The position numbers and the translations under genes were made by a program. The notes under the pieces were generated by a model. It was not told the DNA's origin. It saw only the letters and a list, made by a program, of their open reading frames with translations, and searched no databases. From Mantamonas sphyraenae (taxonomy: Eukaryota > CRuMs > Mantamonadidae), in NCBI GenBank assembly GCA_026936335.1, contig JAPMXV010000068.1:248001-312000 (forward strand): DNA of 64,000 bases. The letters are read 5' to 3'. This document shows, one piece after another, positions 34,329 through 42,487 of the stretch (positions within the stretch are counted from its first letter, which is position 1; every line of letters begins with the position of its first letter).

Positions 34329-37300
34329 TCATTCCGGGATGCGCAGAGTGACAGACTCGCGTGATGAAGCGTACATGTGAAGCGCCACCATGTCATTGTC
34401 GCAGGTGATCGTGCCCAGTGGACGCATGTTTTCGATGAGAAAGAATGCGTTGCAGGCAGACACCGGGATGGAGAGTGCAGCCGAGCTGACCTGTCGGAGC
34501 AAGGCAAAGTCAGCCGTTGCAGTGATGGACGTCTGTGCAATGGAGTAGCCGTGGATGAGGTTGACCACAGTGGATGCTGGAGAATCGCTTGAGCTCGAGC
34601 TTGTGCTTGCGCTCGTGCTCGTGCTCGTGCTCGTGCTAGTGCTCGTGCTTGCGCTCGTGCTCGTGCTGCTCGTGTTCTTGGTTGTGCTTGCGTTCTTGCT
34701 CGTGTTCGTATTGGCCTTGGGACTCGGGATGGTGAGTGAGATGGGCTGGGAAGACGAAGCAGAGGCAACGCGAAGGAGACGCATGTCCGCTGCCTTGCGT
34801 ACGTGTGCCTGGTTTCCACTGGCGTCCACAATGACCATGTCCATGAGCTGGCTGATGGGAATGTCCAACGCTTCGGAAATCGTTGTGCGTAGGACGGTGA
34901 TGGACGTCTTGCGCGGGAGGGTGATCAGCGTCGTGGTGGCACCGTATGTGACGTTGCAGCTCATTGTCTTCAGTGCAGGTTGCTTGCGCTTGGAAGTGGA
35001 CGCAGTTGGTTCTTGTGCAGCTGTCGTGGTTGGCTTTGACTTTGGAACTGACGTTGTGATGGTCAGGTCAATGGGTTCGGAGGAGGATGAAGCTGCCGCG
35101 CGCACCAGATGCATGTGGGATGCCTTGTGCACATGAGTCTCGCCTCCATCGGTTGTGGTGAGGATCATGTCCCTGACCTTGCTTTTTGGCACCCCCAGAG
35201 AGTCTCCGATGGTCCTGCGTAGATTCGAGATGGAGCTTTGCTGTGGGACTGTGATCAACGTCTTGGTGGTGCCATAGGTGACATTGCAGGTCATCATCTC
35301 GGCGGATGGGGACTTCTTGTGCTTCTGCTTGGCAACGTACGTGGACGGTGCCTCTTCCTTCTCGTCCACCACCACGGCCTTCTTCTGCTGCTTGCGCTTG
35401 CGATCCGGTCGCTGAGGGTCCACCAATGACACCTTGGGTACGGTGGGCATCTTGTCCACCACCACAGTCTTGCCCCTCGTCTCCTGCTTCTTCACCTTGG
35501 GCTGAGGGTCCACCAATGACACCTTGGGTACGGTGGGCATCTTGTCCACCACCACAGTCTTGCCCCTCGTCTCCTGCTTCTTCACCTTGGCTCCTTGTTG
35601 TTTGGCTGCTTCCACCTCCACGTTCTCCTTCCTGTCCACTTTCACCTTCACCTGCTCCTCTTCTGGGTGGTCCACCAGAATGCGCAGCTTCCTGGCTGAC
35701 GCTGCTGCCTCGTGAAAATCGGCCAGATCCTTGGCATCGCACATGTCCATCAGGTGCTCGCCTCCGTCAAATATGCGCAGATGGCGACACTTGGCCTTGC
35801 TGATCCCCAGGGCGTGTGCCACTGCCTTGCGAAGCGCGGACACTGTGCAATTGTTCTCAATGTGTGTCGTGCCACGTGTGTCACCAAACTCCACCTGCAC
35901 GGCGATGTCGCTGTCTCGAGTCTCCTCCTCCTCCTCCTCCTCCTCCTCCTCCTCGCCATCCTGTTTGACTCCTTGCTTGCCAACAACCGTTGTGTCGTGT
36001 CCTTTCACGGTGGCATTGACCTGACCCGGCGGCGTCTCGTCGTCATCCACCGCCTTGCTCTCCGTTTCTTCGGACGCTGGCTGCAAATCCTCTGCTTCTG
36101 CCTTGCCTGTCTGCTCAACACCTTGTCCAAGTGTCGCGTGCAGGTCTGCATGGTCCATGTGCACGGCAAACACGTGGTCTCCGCCATCCACAAGTTGTTC
36201 CACGGACTGCACTCGCTCACCGTTCGCTGTCTCCAGCCAACACGACTGTGGATCCCCAGCCTTGAGTTGCTCACCCACACGCAGACACACAGCTGAAAGC
36301 GTGTCTGTATGAGCCACCTCCACCTCCTCGGGCTGTTTGTCCTGCATTGCCACTCGGATGACCACGCTGCCTCCGTTGATTTTGAGATACAGCGGCTGCT
36401 CGCCGCCTCCGTCTGCTGCCAGCTGTGTCTTCATCACAGACAGCTGCGTGTCGTTGCGTAGTTTGCACACTGTCACGCCGTCCTTGTCCACCTGCTTGAT
36501 GCTCCACGTGCCACGCAGCCGCGTCCGGGTCTCCACGGCCGTGCACAGTTCGTCGTATGACAACGTCGGTGGCACTGAGAACGATGTGCTGGGAAACAGC
36601 CCCTGGCCGTGACTTGCATGCACGGTGATCGATGTCAACGCCTGTGGGGATGCCTCACTCGAACTCGAGCTCGCACGTGAGGGTTGCTTGGGCTTCGTCC
36701 GTACCGACGACGACGGTTGCTTCTTGGTGGTGGTTGGCTGCAGGGTTGGAACCGCATCACTGCGCGTGCCTTGCTTCCGTTTGGGCGGCGCCGCGGAACC
36801 AGGCAGATGACCGTCCTCAATCAGAGCGTGACGCACATGCTTGCGCCACCTTGACTTGTGGGTTTGGTCGTTGACGTAGTGTTTGGATGCACGCACGGCC
36901 GTGTCAAGCATCAAGTCGTCGTCGTCTCCCATGTCCTCGATTGCATGCTTGAAACACACGAAGCCTCTCATGTGCTTGTCTTCAATGCCTCGGTCTCTGG
37001 GTGTCGCGCTTCTGCAGTGTTGCACCTCCATCCATCCCACAATCCGCTGCATGACCTCCTGTGGCAACGGAGAATCACTCCACGTCGACCCCTCGTGCTC
37101 TTTAGCATTGATCCACAGCAGGAGATGTACCTTGTGCATGAATGACGTCCCAAGGTCGGCCAGCTGCCTGGGCCGCTCGGGGGCACACAGCCTCGGGGGT
37201 AGCTCCGTCGCAAATTCATAGCTCTCGACCTCCTCGTATCCGTAGTCCCGCGTTTTCGCATTGTCGCCAAACATGTACACGTGGCGCTGTGCCACCGTCC

Positions 37301-38570
37301 ACGCGCAACCGTCTCGCAGCAGATCGTAATCGCTGTCGAAGAAGACCGATTCCCAGTGCATCATGCGCAGGTCCAGCACCCTCCAGCCGGGGAACGTGCC
37401 CGTATTACCTGCACAGTCGTGTCCACCATACATCACCAGCGATTCGTTGCGAATGAACGTCACCGCATTGTGTTGCGGTGTGACCGGTTTGTTTCCGGAC
37501 GTGGGGATGATCTCGATCTTCCTGGTCCGTAGGTTCAATCCCATCAGCTTCAGTGTCTGCGGGTACATGGTTCCCACCAGCAGCAGGTAGTCATCCATCC
37601 CGGGTGACTGTGGTTGCCAGTACACGGCGCTGCTACCCGTCACAGCAAGCGGTATGGGCAGCACCATCTTCCCCTTGGGTGGCAACATTCTCCAACCGCC
37701 TTTGCTTTCACACACCAGCTCCACGATCGTCAAGTGGTCCTTCGAGAAGTCCTGCTGATGGCCAAAGAAGAACGTCACCAGCAGCACCCTTGCACCAATG
37801 AATGTGTCCGGTTCACCCTCATCCACAACCACCATGTCAACCAAGTTGATCAATTTGGCAGCGGATGCCTGCGTGAACGTTGCCTCGTGCCCGATGGCAA
37901 CCTGTTCGCGGACCATTTCCGCACCACTCGCCTCCCAGTCCAACACCAGACCCGTGAGTCCATGGTTGCTCGCAAGGATGACAAGGCTGTCCTGCAACAC
38001 AACCATACGGCTCTCCTGGAGCGATGTGGTGTACGTCGAGCTGCGGAACGGGATGATTTCCGTCCGAGAGATCGCTGTCTTGGCTTCGTGGAACGTCGCC
38101 ACCAGCCGCAGCTCTTCAGGCTTGTCGTCCTGCAACCCAAGCGTGCAAAGGGAACAATCATGCTTCTCGCTGTAGTACCCCGCTCCGTAGCAGTACGGCA
38201 ACTCCTCCTCCCCACCCTCAAGCAGCTCACCATGCCCGAAAACAATGGCGCGCTCGAGGTCTTTTCTCCCGAGACTCCTCAGCCCGATTTGTTTGATGTT
38301 GAAATCTCTTTGAAATTCTTTGTCATACCAATCATCATCGTACACATAATCCTCAGGGGTATGGATGAAGTTGGCGACCAGCATTGAGAGGCTCTCCCTC
38401 AAGATGGCGGTCCAGGAGTAGCCGGTCCAAATGATACCTTCGAGGAGCATAAAGCAAATGTCATCTTGCACATACACTGCACCTCCACTCGTTTCTGCAA
38501 TGAGCTGGCAAAACTGCAGTGCTTTGCCTTCGTCCCGAAGCGCTTGCTCCAGAACTTGCTGAATCGACAT
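34329..38570 (-). CDS. Large kelch-like/F-box-like protein with repeated ubiquitin- or PB1-like domains
   Basis: Single exon, 1413 aa. The first ~470 residues read like a degenerate beta-propeller (strand-turn pattern, VMYGGHDCAGNTGTFPGWRV typical of kelch). At about residue 497 is SPLPQEVMQRIVGWMEV, F-box-like and shared with the LRR gene upstream. The rest alternates low-complexity linkers with at least four small domains of about 75 residues, two of which start NVTYGTTKTLITVP and NVTYGATTTLITLP and end with a conserved (H/A)xHLxRA-type strand; these resemble ubiquitin-like or PB1 folds. A 30-residue segment is exactly duplicated (35411-35590), and a Ser/Thr run is encoded by GTGCTC repeats at about 34604-34700. 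No enzyme motif is seen; probably a ligase adaptor or scaffold. Confidence 0.6.
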   Translation of the reverse strand: MSIQQVLEQALRDEGKALQFCQLIAETSGGAVYVQDDICFMLLEGIIWTGYSWTAILRESLSMLVANFIHTPEDYVYDDDWYDKEFQRDFNIKQIGLRSLGRKDLERAIVFGHGELLEGGEEELPYCYGAGYYSEKHDCSLCTLGLQDDKPEELRLVATFHEAKTAISRTEIIPFRSSTYTTSLQESRMVVLQDSLVILASNHGLTGLVLDWEASGAEMVREQVAIGHEATFTQASAAKLINLVDMVVVDEGEPDTFIGARVLLVTFFFGHQQDFSKDHLTIVELVCESKGGWRMLPPKGKMVLPIPLAVTGSSAVYWQPQSPGMDDYLLLVGTMYPQTLKLMGLNLRTRKIEIIPTSGNKPVTPQHNAVTFIRNESLVMYGGHDCAGNTGTFPGWRVLDLRMMHWESVFFDSDYDLLRDGCAWTVAQRHVYMFGDNAKTRDYGYEEVESYEFATELPPRLCAPERPRQLADLGTSFMHKVHLLLWINAKEHEGSTWSDSPLPQEVMQRIVGWMEVQHCRSATPRDRGIEDKHMRGFVCFKHAIEDMGDDDDLMLDTAVRASKHYVNDQTHKSRWRKHVRHALIEDGHLPGSAAPPKRKQGTRSDAVPTLQPTTTKKQPSSSVRTKPKQPSRASSSSSEASPQALTSITVHASHGQGLFPSTSFSVPPTLSYDELCTAVETRTRLRGTWSIKQVDKDGVTVCKLRNDTQLSVMKTQLAADGGGEQPLYLKINGGSVVIRVAMQDKQPEEVEVAHTDTLSAVCLRVGEQLKAGDPQSCWLETANGERVQSVEQLVDGGDHVFAVHMDHADLHATLGQGVEQTGKAEAEDLQPASEETESKAVDDDETPPGQVNATVKGHDTTVVGKQGVKQDGEEEEEEEEEEETRDSDIAVQVEFGDTRGTTHIENNCTVSALRKAVAHALGISKAKCRHLRIFDGGEHLMDMCDAKDLADFHEAAASARKLRILVDHPEEEQVKVKVDRKENVEVEAAKQQGAKVKKQETRGKTVVVDKMPTVPKVSLVDPQPKVKKQETRGKTVVVDKMPTVPKVSLVDPQRPDRKRKQQKKAVVVDEKEEAPSTYVAKQKHKKSPSAEMMTCNVTYGTTKTLITVPQQSSISNLRRTIGDSLGVPKSKVRDMILTTTDGGETHVHKASHMHLVRAAASSSSEPIDLTITTSVPKSKPTTTAAQEPTASTSKRKQPALKTMSCNVTYGATTTLITLPRKTSITVLRTTISEALDIPISQLMDMVIVDASGNQAHVRKAADMRLLRVASASSSQPISLTIPSPKANTNTSKNASTTKNTSSTSTSASTSTSTSTSTSTSASTSSSSSDSPASTVVNLIHGYSIAQTSITATADFALLRQVSSAALSIPVSACNAFFLIENMRPLGTITCDNDMVALHMYASSRESVTLRIPE
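34604..34700 (-). repeat. GTGCTC-type microsatellite encoding Ser/Thr run
   Basis: Repeated hexamers (GTGCTC with GCTC variants on the plus strand) encode alternating Ser-Thr on the minus strand near the C-terminus of the kelch-like protein. Confidence 0.85.
35411..35590 (-). repeat. Perfect 90-bp tandem duplication
   Basis: Copies 35411-35500 and 35501-35590 are identical base for base and encode the same 30 residues (VKKQETRGKTVVVDKMPTVP core) twice in the linker of the kelch-like protein. Identity at all silent sites points to a very recent event. Confidence 0.95.
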
Positions 38571-38824
38571 TGTTTTTTTCCTTGTTTCCGCCTGCGCTGC
38601 TGCGCACCGTCCAACATCACATTGTGTGGCGCTGCCAGTTGATGTGATGGAGACACGATGTCTGTGTGGATTCGTAGTGACTGTGCAGTTGAAGATTTGA
38701 ACGAGGGAATGTCCATTGTGGAAGCAAGCTCAGCACAACTCACCCACTTCCCCCTCCCCTCCCCTCCAACACATTCTCCATGGTCTCTGGTCCGTGTTCC
38801 ACACCCTTGCACATCGCTCATCGC
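38571..38824. other. Intergenic spacer without recognised feature
   Basis: The 254 bp lie between the start of the kelch-like gene and the end of the DUF3501 gene, both on the minus strand. I see nothing coding; it should contain the promoter of the kelch-like gene. Confidence 0.5.
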
Positions 38825-39673
38825 TCAGAGCAGAAAGTCCCTCTTCAAATCCTCCAACAAGTCCGGCTTCAACGACGCCGCATGCCCATACTCTGGATGG
38901 GTCACCACCAACATGGCCGCCTTGGCCTCTTCAAACTCACTCATCTGATCTGCAGTGAATCCCATCCTCAGAAAGTGCACTGCACTTGTCTTGCCATCGT
39001 TGGTGGAGCGATCCACTCCGTCGCTGGTGATCGGCTCCGCCTTCACCACTTGGCCCTTTCCAAACTGCAGTTCCACATGCTTCTCAATGCCCACCAACTG
39101 CCTCAGAAGCCTCTGCCTGGCCTCTCGCCGCCCCTCCTCAATGTACAGCGTCAAAATGAGCTCCTCCCCCTGCGGGATCAGATCCGCGTACGAGGCAATT
39201 TCCTCCAACGCCTGCTCATCCCCACCCTTCTCAATACGCAGCATCTCCTGGATTTGGAACCAGATCGAGTCGTAGTTCTCCCACGACACAGACGTTTTGG
39301 GGCCCACCTGTGTGTGCGTCCGTGTCAGCCGGAATCCGCCACCTCCTCCTCCTGCTCCGAACTCCCTTCCTCTCTTCTTTCCAAGCACAACAACACCAAT
39401 GCCCCGACTCACCTGCATCAGCCTCCTTGCTCGCTCCTCCTTGCGCACGGGGTCAATCTCACTCCGTTGCTGCATGTACGCCTCCAGAGGCAGCAAGTCA
39501 TTCAAGTCGATCTTGCGCACGTCGTCCGTCTTTGTGCTCGGCAGCGCAAATCCTCCGGCGGACGCCTGCGTGCTGCCATGCAATCGTCTACTTGTGCCTG
39601 CCATACCCCCGGCGGCGGCGACGGCCATCTGACATGCTTGGGTGTTGTTTTTTACTGCGATACGTGCAAACAT
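38825..39673 (-). CDS. DUF3501-family protein, probably mitochondrial
   Basis: Exons 39673-39413 and 39307-38825 flank a 105-nt intron (GTGAGT...CACACAG) that happens to lack in-frame stops; the spliced product is 247 aa. The core matches the mainly bacterial DUF3501 family: LNDLLPLEAY near the start, ERARRLMQ, SVSWENYDSIWFQIQEMLR, EELILTLYIEEGRREARQRL, and SAVHFLRM near the end. Its function is unknown. The first ~35 residues are rich in Ala, Arg and Ser without acidic residues (MFARIAVKNN), like a mitochondrial presequence. The downstream mitochondrial carrier lies 45 bp away on the same strand. A bacterial origin through the mitochondrion or later transfer is plausible. Confidence 0.85.
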   Translation of the reverse strand: MFARIAVKNNTQACQMAVAAAGGMAGTSRRLHGSTQASAGGFALPSTKTDDVRKIDLNDLLPLEAYMQQRSEIDPVRKEERARRLMQVSRGIGVVVLGKKRGREFGAGGGGGGFRLTRTHTQVGPKTSVSWENYDSIWFQIQEMLRIEKGGDEQALEEIASYADLIPQGEELILTLYIEEGRREARQRLLRQLVGIEKHVELQFGKGQVVKAEPITSDGVDRSTNDGKTSAVHFLRMGFTADQMSEFEEAKAAMLVVTHPEYGHAASLKPDLLEDLKRDFLL

Positions 39674-39718
39674 TTCCCCTATGTGTGTGTGTGTGTCTTG
39701 CCAATAGCTTTGCCTCCG

Positions 39719-40621
39719 TCATCGCTTCCCTGCCAGCCACTCGGGCAGGTACTCCATAGCCAGTTCGTAGGTGGAAAAGCGTGTAGCACTGGTGATGGAA
39801 GCACGCAGCAGGGTGGGACCAATGCCCGTGTACATGCCTGTGAAGCCTCGTTCTGCCATGAGTTCACGCAAGGCCTGCCTGTACTTCATCCGCTTGGCCA
39901 TGGGACCTGTTTGGATGACACTCTTGGTGGCATCAAAGGGAAACACCACCGCCCATGCACTCATTCCAGACAGGGATCCAGACAGGGCAATGGCCACTCG
40001 CTTTTCAAACTCCCCTTGCGGTGCGTCTCCCTTGTGCATCTCCGCCACAATGCGTTTCATCTGCTCATAGACCCCAAAGTACACTGCCCCAAAGCCCACC
40101 TCTCGTACTGCATTGGCTCCAAAGCCCGTGTACAGCTTGCGCACGCCGTGGTTGCGTACAAACTTGCCCGCATACCGAAGGGTACTCGTCGACTTTTCGT
40201 TCGCCTGCCTTCGTACCTTGATGGTTTCGAATGGCGTGCTCACCAGACACATGATGCCTGTGCCTGCCCCTGCCAGCGAGTATTGCCATCCACGCAGTCG
40301 TTCCGGGTCCTCCAGCCCGGCCGCCTCGTTCGCCAGGATGATCGCACGTCGGGACGCCCCATACACCGTGAAACTCAGCGAGGTTTGAAACGTAAACGCC
40401 ATCAGCGGCGATGGCAGGCCGTTGAACAGTGACATGAAGCCGTGCTCCCTTACAATTGTCTTTCCCACCTTGAGGGCACTCCCGCCTTCCAGTTGCAGCC
40501 GCACCTTGATCGTGTCCAGCGGAAAGCCCACAATGGTGCCTGTGACCCCAGCACACGCTCCCGCCATCGTCTCTCTCCTCTTCAGTAGCGTGTCATCCAC
40601 GCTGTCGTCTGATGTGCTCAT
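39719..40621 (-). CDS. Mitochondrial carrier family (SLC25) protein
   Basis: Single exon, 300 aa, starting MSTSDDSVDD. Three repeats each carry the carrier signature: PLDTIKVRLQ, PFETIKVRRQ and PFDATKSVIQ, with the usual six hydrophobic helices and small-residue helix ends. These proteins exchange metabolites across the inner mitochondrial membrane. Overall resemblance is to the carnitine/ornithine-type group (SLC25A15/A20/A29), but the substrate cannot be fixed by eye. The start is 82 bp from that of the transposase on the other strand. Confidence 0.93.
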   Translation of the reverse strand: MSTSDDSVDDTLLKRRETMAGACAGVTGTIVGFPLDTIKVRLQLEGGSALKVGKTIVREHGFMSLFNGLPSPLMAFTFQTSLSFTVYGASRRAIILANEAAGLEDPERLRGWQYSLAGAGTGIMCLVSTPFETIKVRRQANEKSTSTLRYAGKFVRNHGVRKLYTGFGANAVREVGFGAVYFGVYEQMKRIVAEMHKGDAPQGEFEKRVAIALSGSLSGMSAWAVVFPFDATKSVIQTGPMAKRMKYRQALRELMAERGFTGMYTGIGPTLLRASITSATRFSTYELAMEYLPEWLAGKR

Positions 40622-40703
40622 TTGATAAGTGAAAAGCCCCGCAACCCCCTCGTCGTCTTGTTTTGTGGCGTTCAGCGCGCTGTGGTCAGCAACGCAAAAA
40701 GAA

Positions 40704-41723
40704 ATGACCTTCAAAACGAATGCAACGGGTGGGTCATACATCCACGGCAAAGCCTTTTCGGCGGACAAACGAGAATGCATTCTCTTTCACTACCAATCCA
40801 GCTTGCGTCCTTCGTGCAGGGGCACAGCGGAGGCTCTCGGTGTGTCTCCTTCCGTCGTGTCCAAGATTGTACGTCAACACCGAGCCATGGGCCATGTACG
40901 CCCTCTTGTGGCCCAACCACCGTCCAGGCGTCTCCTGGATGCCAATGACGACCAGTTCATTGCTGAACAGGTGGCCGGTGATCCGCGACTGTACCTGGAC
41001 GAGTTGCAAGCAGCCGTTGCTCTTCATCGCAACAAGGTGGTATCTCTGTCCACAATTCGCCGTTCTTGTGCGCGCATGGGACTGACTCGCAAGAAGGTGA
41101 GTGCTATCGCCAAGCAACGGTTCAGGGAATCCACCGTGGCGCGCACACGCGAGTTTACTCGAGCAATGAGGATTCGCGGTGTGTTCCGAGCGCCGAACGT
41201 GGTCTTCTTGGACGAAACTGCAGTGAACAACAGAGTGTGCTACAGGAGATATGGTCGTGCGAAACGTGGGCAACCAGCGGTCGTTGTGGAGAACCATCCC
41301 AAGCAAAAGCGCATCAGCGTGCTGGCGGCCATCAGCACCGGTGGGCGCTCGCCACTGGTAGCGTACACAATGCGAGAGGGGTCATACAACCGGCAGCTGT
41401 TTATGGAGTTCCTGGAGCAAGACCTCTTGCCCCGCATGCGAGATTGCCGCCAAACAGTTCTGGTCATGGACAACTGCTCCATCCACAAAGGCGATGCTGT
41501 ACGCCAGCTGTGCACCTGGTATGGGGTGGATGTCGAGTTTCTCCCGCCTTACACACCTACGCTCAACCCCATCGAGCTCATGTTTAGCAAGTTCAAGGCG
41601 GTCCTCCGCAGGGAATTTCATCGAGTGGACATTTGCACATTCGCGGCGATTTGTACTGCATTGGGGCATGTTACGGCTGCTGATGTGAGGAACTGGGTCC
41701 ATCACTGCGGGTACCGCATGTAG
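40704..41723 (+). CDS. IS630/Tc1-mariner superfamily DDE transposase (DD34E)
   Basis: Intact 339-aa frame from ATG 40704 (the frame is open a further 75 nt upstream without ATG). An N-terminal helix-turn-helix (GTAEALGVSPSVVSKIVRQH) and a second helical DNA-binding part (STIRRSCARMGLTRKKVSA) precede the RNase-H-fold triad: VVFLDET, VLVMDNCSIHKG and PPYTPTLNPIE, with 34 residues between the second Asp and the Glu. Such enzymes cut at terminal inverted repeats and insert at TA. No disabling change is seen. I could not recognise inverted repeats next to it, so either the element is larger than this gene (perhaps including the protease-Fanzor gene that follows) or the ends have decayed. Confidence 0.93.
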   Translation: MTFKTNATGGSYIHGKAFSADKRECILFHYQSSLRPSCRGTAEALGVSPSVVSKIVRQHRAMGHVRPLVAQPPSRRLLDANDDQFIAEQVAGDPRLYLDELQAAVALHRNKVVSLSTIRRSCARMGLTRKKVSAIAKQRFRESTVARTREFTRAMRIRGVFRAPNVVFLDETAVNNRVCYRRYGRAKRGQPAVVVENHPKQKRISVLAAISTGGRSPLVAYTMREGSYNRQLFMEFLEQDLLPRMRDCRQTVLVMDNCSIHKGDAVRQLCTWYGVDVEFLPPYTPTLNPIELMFSKFKAVLRREFHRVDICTFAAICTALGHVTAADVRNWVHHCGYRM

Positions 41724-42487
41724 GATCGTGGAGCGTAGCCATTCAGGGCGCACGCTGGTGCTGAAAAACCCGTACTCCCAATGCCATCTTTGTGTCGGGG
41801 GGGCTCAAAGAGAAGCAGGGAGGGCTAAGTGGGGCACCTACAAGGCGTGGATAATGCCCACCTCCCCTGGCAGCAGTCTCCTCAGTCAGGAGCGACCCCG
41901 TTGCAACTGCGCTTTGCGAACAGTACCATGCGCCCCGTGCATAAACAATTCATGGAACGCCTGCATACAGTCATCATGCCACATAATCCTCTGATTTCGG
42001 CTCCAACACCAGTGGGAGGAGCACCGCCGTGGTCGTCTACGCCGTCGAGATGAACGCCTCGTGCACCAGCACAATGCATTACACATGCATCTCCTCCTTT
42101 GGACTTTGGAGAACCATGTCCCAACATGTATGTACGCAAACACCATGAGACACAGCGTGTGTGAAGCCACATACACCGAGTTCCGTCATCTTTCGCGTAG
42201 CCTGGGTCTTTGTTGTCATCCAGGACGGGAAGGCACCACAGCAGGTCATAATTCCTGCTGTAGTCCCTGTGTGTTGTCGTGCAGCCTGTCCACTTGACTC
42301 TGTTTGGCTCCTGTGGACGTGTGCCACCTGCGGGTCACGCGACGGCGACGCCATCACATGTGCCTGCCGGTTGGCGGGCAATAGGGTGTCGTACACGGAG
42401 CCACGATGGCCACGATGAAACAAGGACAGCACATCACACCCAGGTGGATGATTGCAACACAAAGCGGGCGAACATGCAACCACCGCA
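41724..42487. other. 764-bp non-coding stretch between transposase and protease-Fanzor gene
   Basis: Short overlapping frames are present on both strands but none has family motifs or length to support a gene. The stretch may hold the 3' end of the transposase unit and the promoter or an upstream exon of the next gene. No tRNA or long inverted repeat is recognised. Confidence 0.5.
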
